DNA of 64,000 bases from Tethya wilhelma (lineage: Eukaryota > Porifera > Demospongiae > Tethyida > Tethyidae), in NCBI GenBank assembly GCA_964030475.1, contig CAXIPT010000001.1:21108868-21172867 (forward strand), written 5' to 3'. Position numbers and translations under genes: made by a program. This document shows, piece by piece, positions 21,813 through 32,089 of this stretch; position 1 is the stretch's first letter, and the number at the start of each line of letters is the position of its first letter. The notes beneath the pieces were generated by a model. The model worked only from the letters and a program-made list of their open reading frames with translations, was not told the origin of the DNA and did no database searches.

Positions 21813-22850
21813 AGCCTGGGTTATGCATACTAAGAATTCTGGTAATGTTCATTTGTAGTAACAAATATTGCTTACTGTACAATCTCTACCATTGATACAT
21901 GCAGTTCCTTAAAAGAGGGAACTGATCAGCTCTGTTGAAATTAAAAATTACAGTAGGCCCACTTGGACACAGCATTACTCGTATTCTTCAGATCCAAACA
22001 TAGATAAACATAATTTGAGTCAATGGCAGAATGGATGATGAAGGAACATGCCACAGAGAGTGTAAAAGATAAAAGCCATGGGTATGGCATTAATAGGACA
22101 TGGATTACCTCAATATGACAGGTACAAAATGAAATAGCTGAAACGTAAAAGGTTTCCGTTAAATATTCTTTACTTCAAAAAACAATGCAATTACACATAC
22201 AAAAAAGAACAAAAAAACTGCACAGTGGCTATTGACTCTATTGTGGTAGTCTCTGATATCGGTGAGTGTTCATTCCCATGTATATACAGCTCACGAGCAC
22301 TATACAACAAATCAACAGAACTCCAATGACAGTGCCAGTAATGATCAAGATAGTAGCCTGGGTTATGCATACTAAGAATTCTGGTAATGTTCATTTGTAG
22401 CAACGAACATGCAGTTCCTTAAAAGAGGGAACCGATCAGCTCTGCTGAAATGACAAATTACAGTATAGGCCCACTTGGACACAGCATTAATCTTATTCTT
22501 CGGATCCAAACATAGTCAATGGCATGGATGGATGATGAAGGAACATGTCACAGATAGTGTACAAGATAAGGGGCATGGGTATGGCATTAATTGGATTTCC
22601 TCAGTATGGCAGGTACAAATGAAATAGCTGAAACGTAAAAAGTTTCCAGTAAATATTCTTTACTTCAAAAAAACAATACAATTACACACAAAAAAAAAGA
22701 ATTAAAAAACTGCACAGTGGCTATATTGACTCTATTGTGGTAGTCTCTGATATCGGTGAGTGTTCAATCCCATGTATATACAGCTCACGAGCACAATACA
22801 ACAAATCAACAGAACTCCAATGACAGTACCAGTGATGATCAAGATATCCT
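21813..22850 (-). repeat. Tandem duplication of the 3' end of the next cysteine-rich gene
   Basis: 21813-22352 and 22355-22850 are head-to-tail copies offset by 542 bases. Both begin AGCCTGGGTTATGCATAC or its counterpart and carry the 3' UTR and last exon part of the gene at 22732. The left copy keeps the TM and tail (YMGMNTHRYQRLPQ then stop) but is joined at 22352 to unrelated sequence, so it is a 3' fragment without a gene body. Confidence 0.75.
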
Positions 22851-23772
22851 GCACAAGGGGATCATGAGTTGGGTGCTCAGTGTGGTGGTGCTCAGTGGTA
22901 TGATTATCAGCAGTCACTCCGTCGGTAACAGTCTCAGAATTTCTCGATGAAGAATCTGAAAATTTTGATCGAAATTCTACAAACTTTACAGAAGGTTCAG
23001 AATCATCAGGCTTTGGAGATGGACTCGAGTAAACAGGCTTATGAGGCGGTTCTAAATCACCAGGCTTAGAAGATGGTCCTGAATCATCTGGCTTAGGAGA
23101 TGGGCTAGATCTAGATTCACTTGGCTCTTGAGATGAATCCAGATCATCTGACTCTTGAGATACTTGTGGTTGCTGTAAAGGTGGCTCCAAAGATGGAGGG
23201 GGTGAGGACAATTTCATTGGTTTTTCAGTCACTCGGTTTGTAGTACTTGCTTCATGTGCTTCAGCAGGCACTGTTGGTGGTTTAGGAGCTGAAGGTAAAG
23301 AACTTGGTTTTGAAGGCAATGGCTTAGAATCCTCTGAAACTGGCTTGTGAGAGCTAGCTTTGATTACATCATGTGATTTCACATATGGGTGGTTAGCATG
23401 GGGTGGTTCTGTAGGCCAATACTGACACCTACATCTGTTCCCGAGAATAGAATAAGCAACAACGTCATCACAGACACAGCGAGTATTGCTCCCCGGTGTA
23501 CCACAAGAGAACCGATACTCCCCACTACAGGCACCAGGTTGACATCGATTCCCAACGGCACTGTCGACGGTTCGACTCCACCACCCATCATTGACAGCAT
23601 CGCAAGTCACTGTACCAGTGTAACAACAATCTGCTATCCATTTTGCAACCAGATCACCTTTTTGACAGTTGTAGGATGGGTCACAGTCTTCATTGCTGGG
23701 GAGAACACTTTCACCAATACTCAGTGTAAAGCAAGCAACTAGAACTAGTAAACTTTTCAAAAGAGGGGCCAT
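22732..23772 (-). CDS. Long cysteine-rich type I membrane protein with Ser/Pro stalk and paired tyrosine tail
   Basis: About 346 residues from MAPLLKSLLVLVACF (an upstream in-frame ATG at 23847 would precede the signal peptide and is less likely). Signal peptide, then the family ectodomain (EDCDPSYNCQKGDLVAKWIADCCYTG..CRCQYWPTEPP). A stalk of about 150 residues rich in Ser, Pro and Lys, with repeated PKPDDS-type units, follows and is probably O-glycosylated. A His-rich segment (HTTEHHHTEHPTH), a TM helix (ILIITGTVIGVLLICCIVLVSCI) and a short tail YMGLNTHRYQRLPQ complete it. The tail has two YxxL motifs four residues apart, close to but tighter than an ITAM. It is the most complete member of the local family. 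Confidence 0.85.
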   Translation of the reverse strand: MAPLLKSLLVLVACFTLSIGESVLPSNEDCDPSYNCQKGDLVAKWIADCCYTGTVTCDAVNDGWWSRTVDSAVGNRCQPGACSGEYRFSCGTPGSNTRCVCDDVVAYSILGNRCRCQYWPTEPPHANHPYVKSHDVIKASSHKPVSEDSKPLPSKPSSLPSAPKPPTVPAEAHEASTTNRVTEKPMKLSSPPPSLEPPLQQPQVSQESDDLDSSQEPSESRSSPSPKPDDSGPSSKPGDLEPPHKPVYSSPSPKPDDSEPSVKFVEFRSKFSDSSSRNSETVTDGVTADNHTTEHHHTEHPTHDPLVQDILIITGTVIGVLLICCIVLVSCIYMGLNTHRYQRLPQ

Positions 23773-23899
23773 TTCTCCCAGTCTAGACTTGTTTTTTTTA
23801 ACAGCGTATGACATGGCAAAAGGGGGTGGGGCTATAATTGGAATCATAGCACATAGGTCGGATTATACACATCGTGAATATTAGAACACACTCTGTTGT

Positions 23900-24139
23900 A
23901 CATTGTACGTGATAGTCAATAGGTCAGTAACTAACACAATCACGGCAAGGTATAAACAGAGTACACAGCTGTATTACGCATTACCTTTACCCATTTCACA
24001 AAATAGACAATTATGACATGTATCAATAGAGACCCTTACCAAATATGTTGGAATTATTGACGACCCCTTACCCAATCAATGGATGGATTTTACTCAGCTG
24101 AATAGTAGTTTACTTTTCCTTACGTTACACGTACAATAC
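23900..24139. other. Intergenic/intronic, nothing recognised
   Basis: Spacer between the cysteine-rich gene and the DNAI4 exon at 24140; no feature seen. Confidence 0.4.
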
Positions 24140-25813
24140 CTTCAGTATAGGATGGTCGTTGGGTTTGGTTGGATCAAACTCAGGCTTCTTATCCTCTCCA
24201 CTAGGCTGGGATGACTGCACACCAGGAGTTTCAGTTATCATGCTCGCCACAAACACACTCTCGCCTAAGCAGGAAGAGTTATCATCCATCAATACACTAC
24301 ATTACACAGGAGATATGGCTCTCATATAGATAGCTACCTATTCACGATTATTGTGAAATATTGTGTTAGATTATTAAGGGGGATGCGCGAACGCAGTCCC
24401 CCACTACCAAAAATTGCGCACCCGAGCCTCCCACGTTTGGGGAGATCGCAAGCTTCAACTTGGCCAAGTGCAATGCCAAAGTCTCCACCTGGAGGAACCA
24501 CCTGCTTGATCATGGTATCCCCTGTGCCAGGTAAGTTAACTTGCACTGCAAGTCTGGCTACTTATATGGACCGGAGTAGTACAAAATACTTGTGGGAACA
24601 ACATCGGTATGTATTCTTTGTAGGCCATCATGCATTATTACAAAATTGGAAATTGGGGGAAAGTAGGGTCTAACACAGAGGCATAATAACCTGTACATAT
24701 AGGACTATTGTCTAGACACATTTTGAAAACACACCTCTGTATCCAATAGCATAGTAGTGTAGTATCATAAACATACAAATTAATATTCTACTGTACACCC
24801 TTGGCCCACCTGGTATCATAGTGGAGCCACTGACCCCACCCTCCTCTGGGATGGTGGAGACTCCCATTGATGTGGGGGCCCTGGACCTCCATGACGCCCC
24901 ACTAGTGATACGACTAGCAGCGTGACTGCTGAGATCATCAAGAGTCTCCTCTTCCGATTTACCTGAGAACAATTGAGATATTTGAAACAATTTCTCCACA
25001 ATAATTGTTTGCAAACATACCTGCTCCCGCTTCCTTCACTGCTTGGTAAGTATCATACATGTCCCATGTTGATACAGTCATACCAGACTCCTATAGAGAG
25101 AAATGGAATAGGATCAATCACACAGACAGACACACACACAGACACACACATATAGCCTCGTTCCCAGGCCTTCTGCATGCTGCTAGTATTGATTTACGAT
25201 CTTTACCATTTTTTAGCACGCAGAAGGCCTGGTGAATGAAATCACGTGAATGACATCAGAAAACTTGAAGCTTAGGTAATTTAATCGCATGCAAGAATCC
25301 AAGATTTTTTTATTGTGCACAAGCCCACGAGGCAAGAGAAAGAGCAGTGTTTTAAAGTAGCACTGCGCTAGTTAATAACACAAACTAAAGCAATGCCTAC
25401 TAAAATGCCTCAAAGCAGCAAGAAAGCTAGAAAAAACAACAAAAAGAAGTGATGTCTGGACATATCACTCATATTCCTAGGTCAAAATAAGTCTAAAAGT
25501 TGTGATAACTTGGCTGTTTTGTCTGGTCTTGATCTTTTGACTTCTGTCATCTGGCCTTCAAGCTCAGATTGGCTTGTAGAGCTCCAGCCCAAAGTGCTAG
25601 CATAGCTCACACAAACTGAGGATATCATAGGCAAAATACGTAAGCAGTCTAAGCAAACCTGCCCATGCGCAAAATCGCTTGTCTATCAGGCGTCTACCCT
25701 CGTTTCCCAGGCCCTCTGCGTGCTTAAATAAAACCATCTGGTAAGAATCGTCAACGTATAAAATCAGCAATATTAGCACGCGTGCTACGTACGCAGAGGG
25801 CCTGGGGACAAGG

Positions 25814-25849
<36 letters not shown>

Positions 25850-26473
25850 CTTCAAGTGGACAGCATGAGGGCTTGAATAATGTAATGCAAGTATTTTGTT
25901 GGAAGTTTACATTGTGACTTTTTTCAAAGCAAATCACATGCTACTAAGTAAACAGAACTGTAGTATTCCCACTATATAGTAATACTAAATGCATATAAAC
26001 TTGCTGAACTACTACTATTGCTTAGCAACTTTCAACAAACAGGTGCACACACACACTACCATGTATGTATGCATGTATGTAGCTTGATGTGTACTCACAA
26101 CTCGCTCCACAGCCTCAGTCTGTACTGTCTTCACTTTAGGGGCATCATTGATGGTCTGCATACCACGATCAGAGTAGCGGTCATTACCAGGCCGGCCCTT
26201 CAGGAGCTAGATGTAGGTAGAATATCAATTAATAGAACATTTTACATGTAAATGAGAGCAATCGATTACAAATACTTTATAGGAGATAAGAATAAAACTT
26301 GGTACTAAACCTGTAACTTATGGCATATGCACACACATGGACAAACTTCTTACTTCTTGATAAATTTCATTTTTCTTCTTAACTTGCTCGGCTTCTTCAG
26401 AGTCCAGAGCTACACACGTCCCAGGGATATCCAACAGCCAGATGGTTTCTGTCTCAGTCAGATTGATGTGGAT
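24140..26473 (-). CDS. DNAI4: DNAI4 (WDR78) middle exons
   Basis: Five exons in order of translation: 26354-26473 (IHINLTETETIWLLDIPGT..SEEAEQVKKKN), 26099-26206 (GNDRYSDRGMQTINDAPKVK), 25021-25090 (ESGMTVSTWDMYDTYQ), 24810-24962 (Ser-rich linker SEEETLDDLSSHAASR) and 24140-24264 (GESVFVASMITE..DPTKPNDHPILK). Each has an AG acceptor and GT donor and the phases match through all five. The LTETxTIWLLD and RGMQTxNxAPK motifs are typical of the N-terminal half of DNAI4. The 5' neighbour exon is at 42308, across an intron of about 15.8 kb. The protein is an intermediate chain of an inner-arm axonemal dynein, acting in cilia and flagella such as choanocyte flagella. Confidence 0.85.
24371..24606 (+). 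repeat. Exon-like dispersed repeat, copy A
   Basis: A core of about 170 bases is nearly identical in three places (here, 41130 and 43821). It begins TTAAGGGGGATGCG, can form a GGGGGATGCG / CGCAGTCCCCC hairpin and ends in a consensus splice donor, CCAG/GTAAGTTAAC. One frame through the core is open and reads ..FGEIASFNLAKCNAK..HGIPCAR. Homology beyond the donor (about 65 bases) is weaker. It could be a captured exon or part of a transposon. Confidence 0.6.
25153..25232. mobile_element. Foldback element, copy 6
   Basis: TAGCCTCGTTCCCAGGCC then CTTCTGCATGC, paired with GCACGCAGAAGGCCTGG. The arm sequence differs from the CTCCCTC arms of other copies but still pairs. The right end merges into a dispersed repeat shared with 39990-40190. 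Confidence 0.65.
25185..25400. repeat. Dispersed repeat shared with 39990-40190
   Basis: Shared blocks include GATCTTTACCATTT, GAATGAAATCACGTGAATGA and ACAAGCCCAC. No coding capacity; probably a fragment of a larger element. Confidence 0.6.
25694..25816. mobile_element. Foldback element, copy 7
   Basis: CTACCCTCGTTTCCCAGGCC with arm CTCTGCGTGC; right side ACGCAGAGGGCCTGGGGAC. Followed directly by a (CA)n microsatellite to about 25848. Confidence 0.6.
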
Positions 26474-26479
26474 CTGGGG

Positions 26480-26799
26480 AAATAGAATAAATACTGTTAT
26501 TAGATTTTGTCAACAACAATCATAATTAATTTCAATAAAGTCTTTAATTCTTAGCATGGTGCACATGTAACAGTATAGGGTAACAGCAATCATTGTCTCA
26601 CTGCAGAGTCACCCCAGAAGTTACTTCAAAAATAGAAACATTACAATAACGTATTGTTGCCGTATTGTTCATTACAAATGAGTGGTACAATGACCATGGA
26701 TTTGAATAACTTGGAAGACCCAATACAATTGTTTACCACACATGAGTGATCATTTGTGATGTTTTTGGAAGACCCACTACACAATTTTTTTATTTATTT

Positions 26800-26841
<42 letters not shown>

Positions 26842-29240
26842 TTTTTTTTTTTTGTTTTTGCGGGCTAAAGAAGTGCAGGACAGTTTTTTAAGCATTTTTG
26901 TCCATTCTGTTCTGCTCGCAGTAACTCTGAGAAAAAATTTTGCTCCATACAAATGCATATTCAAAATGACTATATAAAATACATAATACATGCATGATAC
27001 CAGGCTATCTCCTTCTTTATTTTCGGAGAAAAAGTTGCAAAGGAGTAGCTTAGGAATGATCATGAGGTTATAACTCTATACGATAACGAAGCAAGAAATC
27101 TTGACTCATATGTTTGCTAACTAATATTAAGGTTTTGAAAGAGACAATAGTGTGTGCTAATGCATGCATGGCGCTTTTTCTCAAAATCACTGTTATTAGC
27201 AGATATTTGACTAAAGTGGCATTTTTACAAACTCATAAGTGTATAATTTAAAAAAAAAAGTTGCTAGATGCCACGGTAAATAGTTGCAGTGTGGTTAGTT
27301 TCACCCAGGCATTTAACACACAAGATTTTTAACGTTAGGCACATAGCAGTTATATCAGGCTTTCCTCTCTTTTCTCCTTGGAAGTGCATAATTATAGTAT
27401 AGCCTCTAAGTCTTTTACCGCAAAAATAAACTGAGAGAGAGCCTAGTATGTGAAGGTAGGTTCACATGGCCTACTTCAGCAATTTCTTTCTTCACCATCT
27501 CAGCTTATGTACTTTGTTTTTTCACTCTTGTAAAGCCTTTGTTTAGCCTTGGCAAGGGAGATAGCTGTGGACGCTACATTTTAATGAACCATTTTAATAT
27601 TCTTTTGAAACTCACCCTGCATTGAACAAAGAGTTTTCGTATTCATAAATTGCTCATTGCTTTTTAATTCTCAAGCAGTTAATTACAACACGCTGTCAAA
27701 GCTGAGCAATAGCTAACACAATCTCTCAGATAATATGGTATCAAAAATACTGATAATCGTATGATAAGGTAACAACTACACAAATCAGTAGTAATTGGAT
27801 AGTAGTATTCCAAGTATAGTGTTATTGTAGTACTATCTGTTGTTCTTTTTGACTATTGAACTTTTAGGAGCAAAAAAGCTACAGCTCACATGGAACCAAA
27901 GCAAGGAGAAGCCTGGGAACAAGGCTACATATACATATAGTAGACTAAGGACTACAATAACACCAAACTTGGAACACTACTACCCAATTACTACTGATTT
28001 GTGTAGTTGTTACCTTATCACATGATTATCAGTATTTTTGATTTCATATTATGGGCTGACATTGTGCTTAGCTTATCGGCTGATTGTCTGATCCTTGACT
28101 GGCTACATAGTAGACTATTAAGTACTACAATAACACCAAAATTGGAATACTACTACAGATTTATGTAGTTGTTACCTAATAATATACCACAATAATATTA
28201 TTATTATGGGCTGATATTGTGCTCAGCAAAATATTATATCAGCTGACTGTCTGAGCCTTGACTGAAGAATGCACTATTACAGTATGTTGTGGTTCTAAGT
28301 TCAGACAGCTCTTCAAACTTTGATAAGCTGCTGTAGCCTCGTTCCCAGGCTCCTCCCTCGCGAATATTTCCTACGAAAAAATTAGGAAATATTCGTGAGG
28401 GAGGAGCTTGGGTACGAGGCTAAAGCTGCTGCATTATAATATTTGCCCATAATGGTCTGCTGTATAACATTATCAAAACATAGAGAAAAAAATATATATT
28501 GTATGGTGCTCAAGTGTGTAAAAGTAGAAACAATTAAAGGCTGGTGACCTTGAAAAAATCAGTCATGCATAGTTTAACAAAGTACACAATAAATCACAAC
28601 AGGAGCTCATGAGGGCCTCAGCTTATTGCCCTCATGAGCTCTTGAGTATAGCAAGAGTATAACTATTAGGAAGCTGCATAGGCATGCAGGCCAGGCTCAA
28701 GTTGTCTGATAGTGCATTGTGGTATGTGAATTAATATTTCAGAGAGAGCTGGTTTTAATCCTTTATTCTAACCTTTACATGCCCTCATTTCCATAATCAA
28801 GAGTGTGTTAACTCTTGTGTTTATGGTTGCACCTGTCAAAACAATCAGTATACTGCAGTACTGCAGAAGCGACCAAACAGTTAAGACCACTTATCTTACA
28901 AATTCTGTGATACAAGATCTACTTAGTAAGCTAGAGCTGAGAGACATGCATACATGTAAATAATTCCTATTTGGCTTGCATGGTTGCATAAGTCTCAGTA
29001 TTTAGTAATGATCTTCTCTTAAACATGTGCATGCGTGTTTAACTATAGATGCTATAGCTAGTTGAGTGGGCTGCCTTGACATCAGGCTCTTGACTGGTAA
29101 AACTAATGATATTCATTATATAGTTGCTACAGCCTCTGTGATGTAATGAAATATTGTGTAAACCACATAAGATTCAAGATAAAAGAGTAGGTAAGTCTAT
29201 AGATAATTACATACAAATAGGAATCCGACAGAGCAAGAGT
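26480..29240. other. Gene-free part of giant intron
   Basis: No gene seen. Contains a long T run at about 26804-26856, degraded foldback copies near 26999-27066 and 27896-27927, a good foldback copy at 28334-28422, and an inner duplication of an ACTACAATAACACCAAA block (27950 and 28120). Confidence 0.45.
28334..28422. mobile_element. Foldback element, copy 8 (best preserved)
   Basis: Ends TAGCCTCGTTCCCAGGC and GCTTGGGTACGAGGCTA. The arms CTCCTCCCTCGCGAATATTT and AAATATTCGTGAGGGAGGAG pair almost completely, leaving a loop of about 15 bases. 89 bases, no coding capacity. Confidence 0.75.
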
Positions 29241-29246
29241 TTGACA

Positions 29247-30461
29247 ATGGGGAATGCATTAATCAAAACAAAATATATTGATTTCGTTGGTGTTGAGCTA
29301 GCAATTTTCTTTCCCATTAGTGGTGTTATCATTTCAGTGATAATAATATTTCTAGTTGGTTTGTGTGTTTATTCAAAGGTGTCTGAAAAGAAAGATACTC
29401 AGAATCTTGATCAGACCAAGAAGCAAGACGAGAAGTCAACTAATAATGCCTGGATATTACTTCACACTATCCTTGGATATATTTTTCCATTATCACTTTC
29501 AAAGAAAATGGTAAAAGAGGATGAAAGTGGTAAAAAAGGTGGTGGAAATGGTCAAGAAGGAGGTGGAAATGGTCAAGAAGGAGGTGGAAATGGTCAAGAA
29601 GGAGGTGAAATTGGTCAAGAAGGAGGTGAAATTGGTCAAGAAGGAGGTGAAATTGGTCAAGAAGGAGGTGGAAATGGTCGACAAGATAATGGAAATTCTC
29701 AAAAAGATACTAAAGAGTCAGAAAATGCAAAAAATGGCAATGGCTACGAAGTGCAACTGCTATATGCAGGTAGAGAAGGGCCGGATGAAAACCAAGGCTA
29801 TCACAAATGGCACACATATCCATACTTTGTGACTTTGGGTGTCATGCTAGTGCTTTGGTTTGTTGCAATATTTGCGGAAAATATTGTCTATCGCAAGACA
29901 GCAACATGCAACGATATAAATGTTGATAACGATCGATTTGTCTGCTTTGACACTGACAACAAGAGTAAGCCTATTATTGACTGTAGTCTTCCAGGGATAG
30001 AAAAACGCAATGTAATATGCTTTTTGGTCCAACCATCATTTGCTGCTGTTGGAATAGCCTTTTCAACAACGAAGGCTGTTTCAATTGTGCTCGACATTTT
30101 GTTCAAGATTTCAATAAAGATAGCAGACTACCCTTGTGGGAGAATCTTTCTAGGAATTTGTCATGGTGTTCTACTACTCCCTTGCGCGGTTATCATTCTA
30201 TATCTCTCAATTGCAAAGTCAGCAAAACACCTTTCAAATAAATTTCCATTTGATTTTTATTTCTTCTATGGAGAGGTACCAATGAGAATCATTACAGGGA
30301 TACTTGTCCTAGGAACATTTGTATTTCCCCTTGTTGCTTTACCATGGTGCTACTACAGGGAAAAGAATGGAGAATATATGGATTTATCTATTCGTGAAAG
30401 AGAGCATGAAACACCAGAGGAATGTTCATGTATTTGTCGGAGGAAGAAACAGGAGGAATGA
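29247..30461 (+). CDS. Multi-pass membrane protein with GGxxGQE minisatellite repeat
   Basis: 404 residues from MGNALIKTKYIDF. An upstream in-frame ATG at 29154 is followed by a GTAAGT and basic residues and is less likely. TM segments: about 15-40 (FFPISGVIISVIIIFLVGLCVY), 200-220 (FVTLGVMLVLWFVAIF), 265-290, 305-325 (FLGICHGVLLLPCAVIILYL) and 345-370 (IITGILVLGTFVFPLVALPW). Between the first and second lies a cytosolic-looking loop with seven units of seven residues (three GGGNGQE, three GGEIGQE, one GGGNGRQ) encoded by a 21-base minisatellite at 29537-29681. An extracellular loop carries four cysteines (TCNDINVDNDRFVCFD..IDC..VIC). The tail ends CSCICRRKK. I do not recognise the family. 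Nested in the 15.8 kb DNAI4 intron, opposite strand. Confidence 0.75.
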   Translation: MGNALIKTKYIDFVGVELAIFFPISGVIISVIIIFLVGLCVYSKVSEKKDTQNLDQTKKQDEKSTNNAWILLHTILGYIFPLSLSKKMVKEDESGKKGGGNGQEGGGNGQEGGGNGQEGGEIGQEGGEIGQEGGEIGQEGGGNGRQDNGNSQKDTKESENAKNGNGYEVQLLYAGREGPDENQGYHKWHTYPYFVTLGVMLVLWFVAIFAENIVYRKTATCNDINVDNDRFVCFDTDNKSKPIIDCSLPGIEKRNVICFLVQPSFAAVGIAFSTTKAVSIVLDILFKISIKIADYPCGRIFLGICHGVLLLPCAVIILYLSIAKSAKHLSNKFPFDFYFFYGEVPMRIITGILVLGTFVFPLVALPWCYYREKNGEYMDLSIREREHETPEECSCICRRKKQEE

Positions 30462-30684
30462 CCCAATCTTATATAACTATCACAACAAACTCAGAAAGAA
30501 AACACATGAAAGCCTTTATAATAAAGGCACCAAGGTGCATAACCCTTGGTGCGTACAAAAATTATACTGAATCTTATAAGTATTTTGATGGTATTTGATA
30601 TATTATAGCAGTTTATTGTGTAGTCTAATATTATATTGTTATTTCTGTATAATGTAGTTAGATGAATGTGTATCAATAAGCAGG

Positions 30685-31000
30685 TCTGCAGCTATGCTAT
30701 GGGACTCGCTCAGGCTCGCCCCTCATGCTTGCCCCAAAATTTTAACAGGATGAATGGGTGTGGCCTCGAAGCTTAGCTCAGATAGGCTGAAAAGCCTCAG
30801 ATTTCAGAAACTATACGCTTTTGTTGCTTTGTAAAAGGACCTCAGGCCATTTCATATCAGTAGCTAAGCTTCTACTGTCTATGCTATGAAGCTCGCTCAG
30901 GCTCGTCCCCCAAAATTATGGGTGTGGCCTCGAAGCTTAGCGCTCAAAGAGGCTGAAAAGCCTCAGATCTCAGGAACTACAGGCTTTTGTTGAATTCTTT
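30685..31000. repeat. Two diverged tandem copies of a roughly 150-base repeat
   Basis: 30690-30835 and 30880-31000 share GCTATG..CTCGCTCAGGCTCG, GGGTGTGGCCTCGAAGCTTA and AGGCTGAAAAGCCTCAGAT. The CTCGCTCACGCTCGCCCC motif recurs inverted at about 41411 and at 42030. Confidence 0.6.
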
Positions 31001-31084
31001 GCGTACTTTTTTTAGATAATCTCGATTATTTTACCTTGGTATGCCACTTTTGAAGACTGGAGCTGCCGTTCTTGAAATATAGTT

Positions 31085-31086
31085 GG

Positions 31087-31132
<46 letters not shown>

Positions 31133-31230
31133 CACACACACACATGTGCACGTGCATAAACACACAAAACACACAAAATACACACACACACATAAACACA
31201 CACAAACACACACAAACACACACACATGCA
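31085..31230. repeat. (CA)n microsatellite
   Basis: Long CA array with interruptions, immediately upstream of the LRR exons. Spurious open frames on both strands derive from it. Confidence 0.9.
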
Positions 31231-31353
31231 CATGCACACTTTCCATGCTCTTGCTGCCAAAGTATCAATAATTGGGCATGTGCAATGTTGGCAATGGTGA
31301 CTTTAATACTCATTCATTGGAGCATCTTTATGTGCACTGTACATGATTGCTAG

Positions 31354-32084
31354 GTATTTCCATTGGATGTTTTTGAGCTTCGTGGACTTGTTTGTCTAAA
31401 GATGAGGAACAATCCCCTCAAGGAGATACCCAATGGTAGGCCAGACGCAACACACACACATTCCAACTCGCATTAGCATACAATGTCCACACATGTGCAT
31501 ACATGTAGCATTGCACAGAATGATAGTGTGTTGTGCATTGCATCTCTGCACAGGTATAGCAAGTCTCAGCAGATTGAAATTCCTCTGTCTTTCCTTCAAC
31601 CTCCTCTCAGACCTCCCTCCCGGGTGAGACCTAATGAACACTTCCTCAGTATTATATTTGTACAGCTAGTTTTACATACTAACAGTTGTTACCGTCTATT
31701 ATTGGTTTCTTTTTAGTCTTTTTAGTCTCTCCTCACTGGAGGATCTTGATGTGTCCTATAATTCCTTACATTTGCTCTCAAGAGACATTGTAAAGCTAAG
31801 GTACACTGTCAAAGAGATTTGCATAATAACACCTTAGCTATACTGTTTGTGATACAGTCAGGATGGGTGGGAAGTGCATGTGCTTGTGCTTTAAAATTTA
31901 CTGTTAATTTTTGCTCTGCTCTCAATTTCTCCATTTTAGAAATCTTCACAAGTTGAATGTTGAAGGGAACCAGTTGGTGGGTCTTCCATCGACTGCAGTC
32001 TCCCTGCCCCTCTCTCATCTCCTAGCTGGGGACAACCTCATGCACCCCATGCTCTGGAGGGAGAACACAAGAAACCAACCTCAG
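31354..32084 (+). CDS. Leucine-rich repeat protein, four consecutive exons
   Basis: Four small exons with AG acceptors and GT donors: 31354-31435, 31554-31623, 31726-31800 and 31940-32084. Spliced in phase they give successive LRRs: FELRGLVCLKMRNNPLKEIP, LSRLKFLCLSFNLLSDLPPG, LSSLEDLDVSYNSLHLLSRD and NLHKLNVEGNQLVGLPSTA. A capping segment LMHPMLWRENTRNQPQ follows, ending exactly at a donor CAG/GTGCAT. One LRR per exon is usual for these genes. Neither a start codon exon nor a last exon could be identified, so the gene is partial or its other exons are too short for me to see. The capping sequence resembles ciliary and LRRC-type proteins, but I cannot name it. Nested in the 15.8 kb DNAI4 intron. 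Confidence 0.7.
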
Positions 32085-32089
32085 GTGCA

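Noticed and set aside
24353..24673. 106-codon plus frame and 70-codon minus frame in the exon-like repeat
   Set aside because: Both are shadows in a repeat present three times; only the frame leading into the splice donor is reported, as a finding.
26794..27063. 89-codon minus-strand frame
   Set aside because: Poly-Lys from a T run; not a gene.
31012..31313. Open frames on both strands in a CA microsatellite
   Set aside because: Low-complexity His/Thr or Cys/Val repeats only; no gene features.
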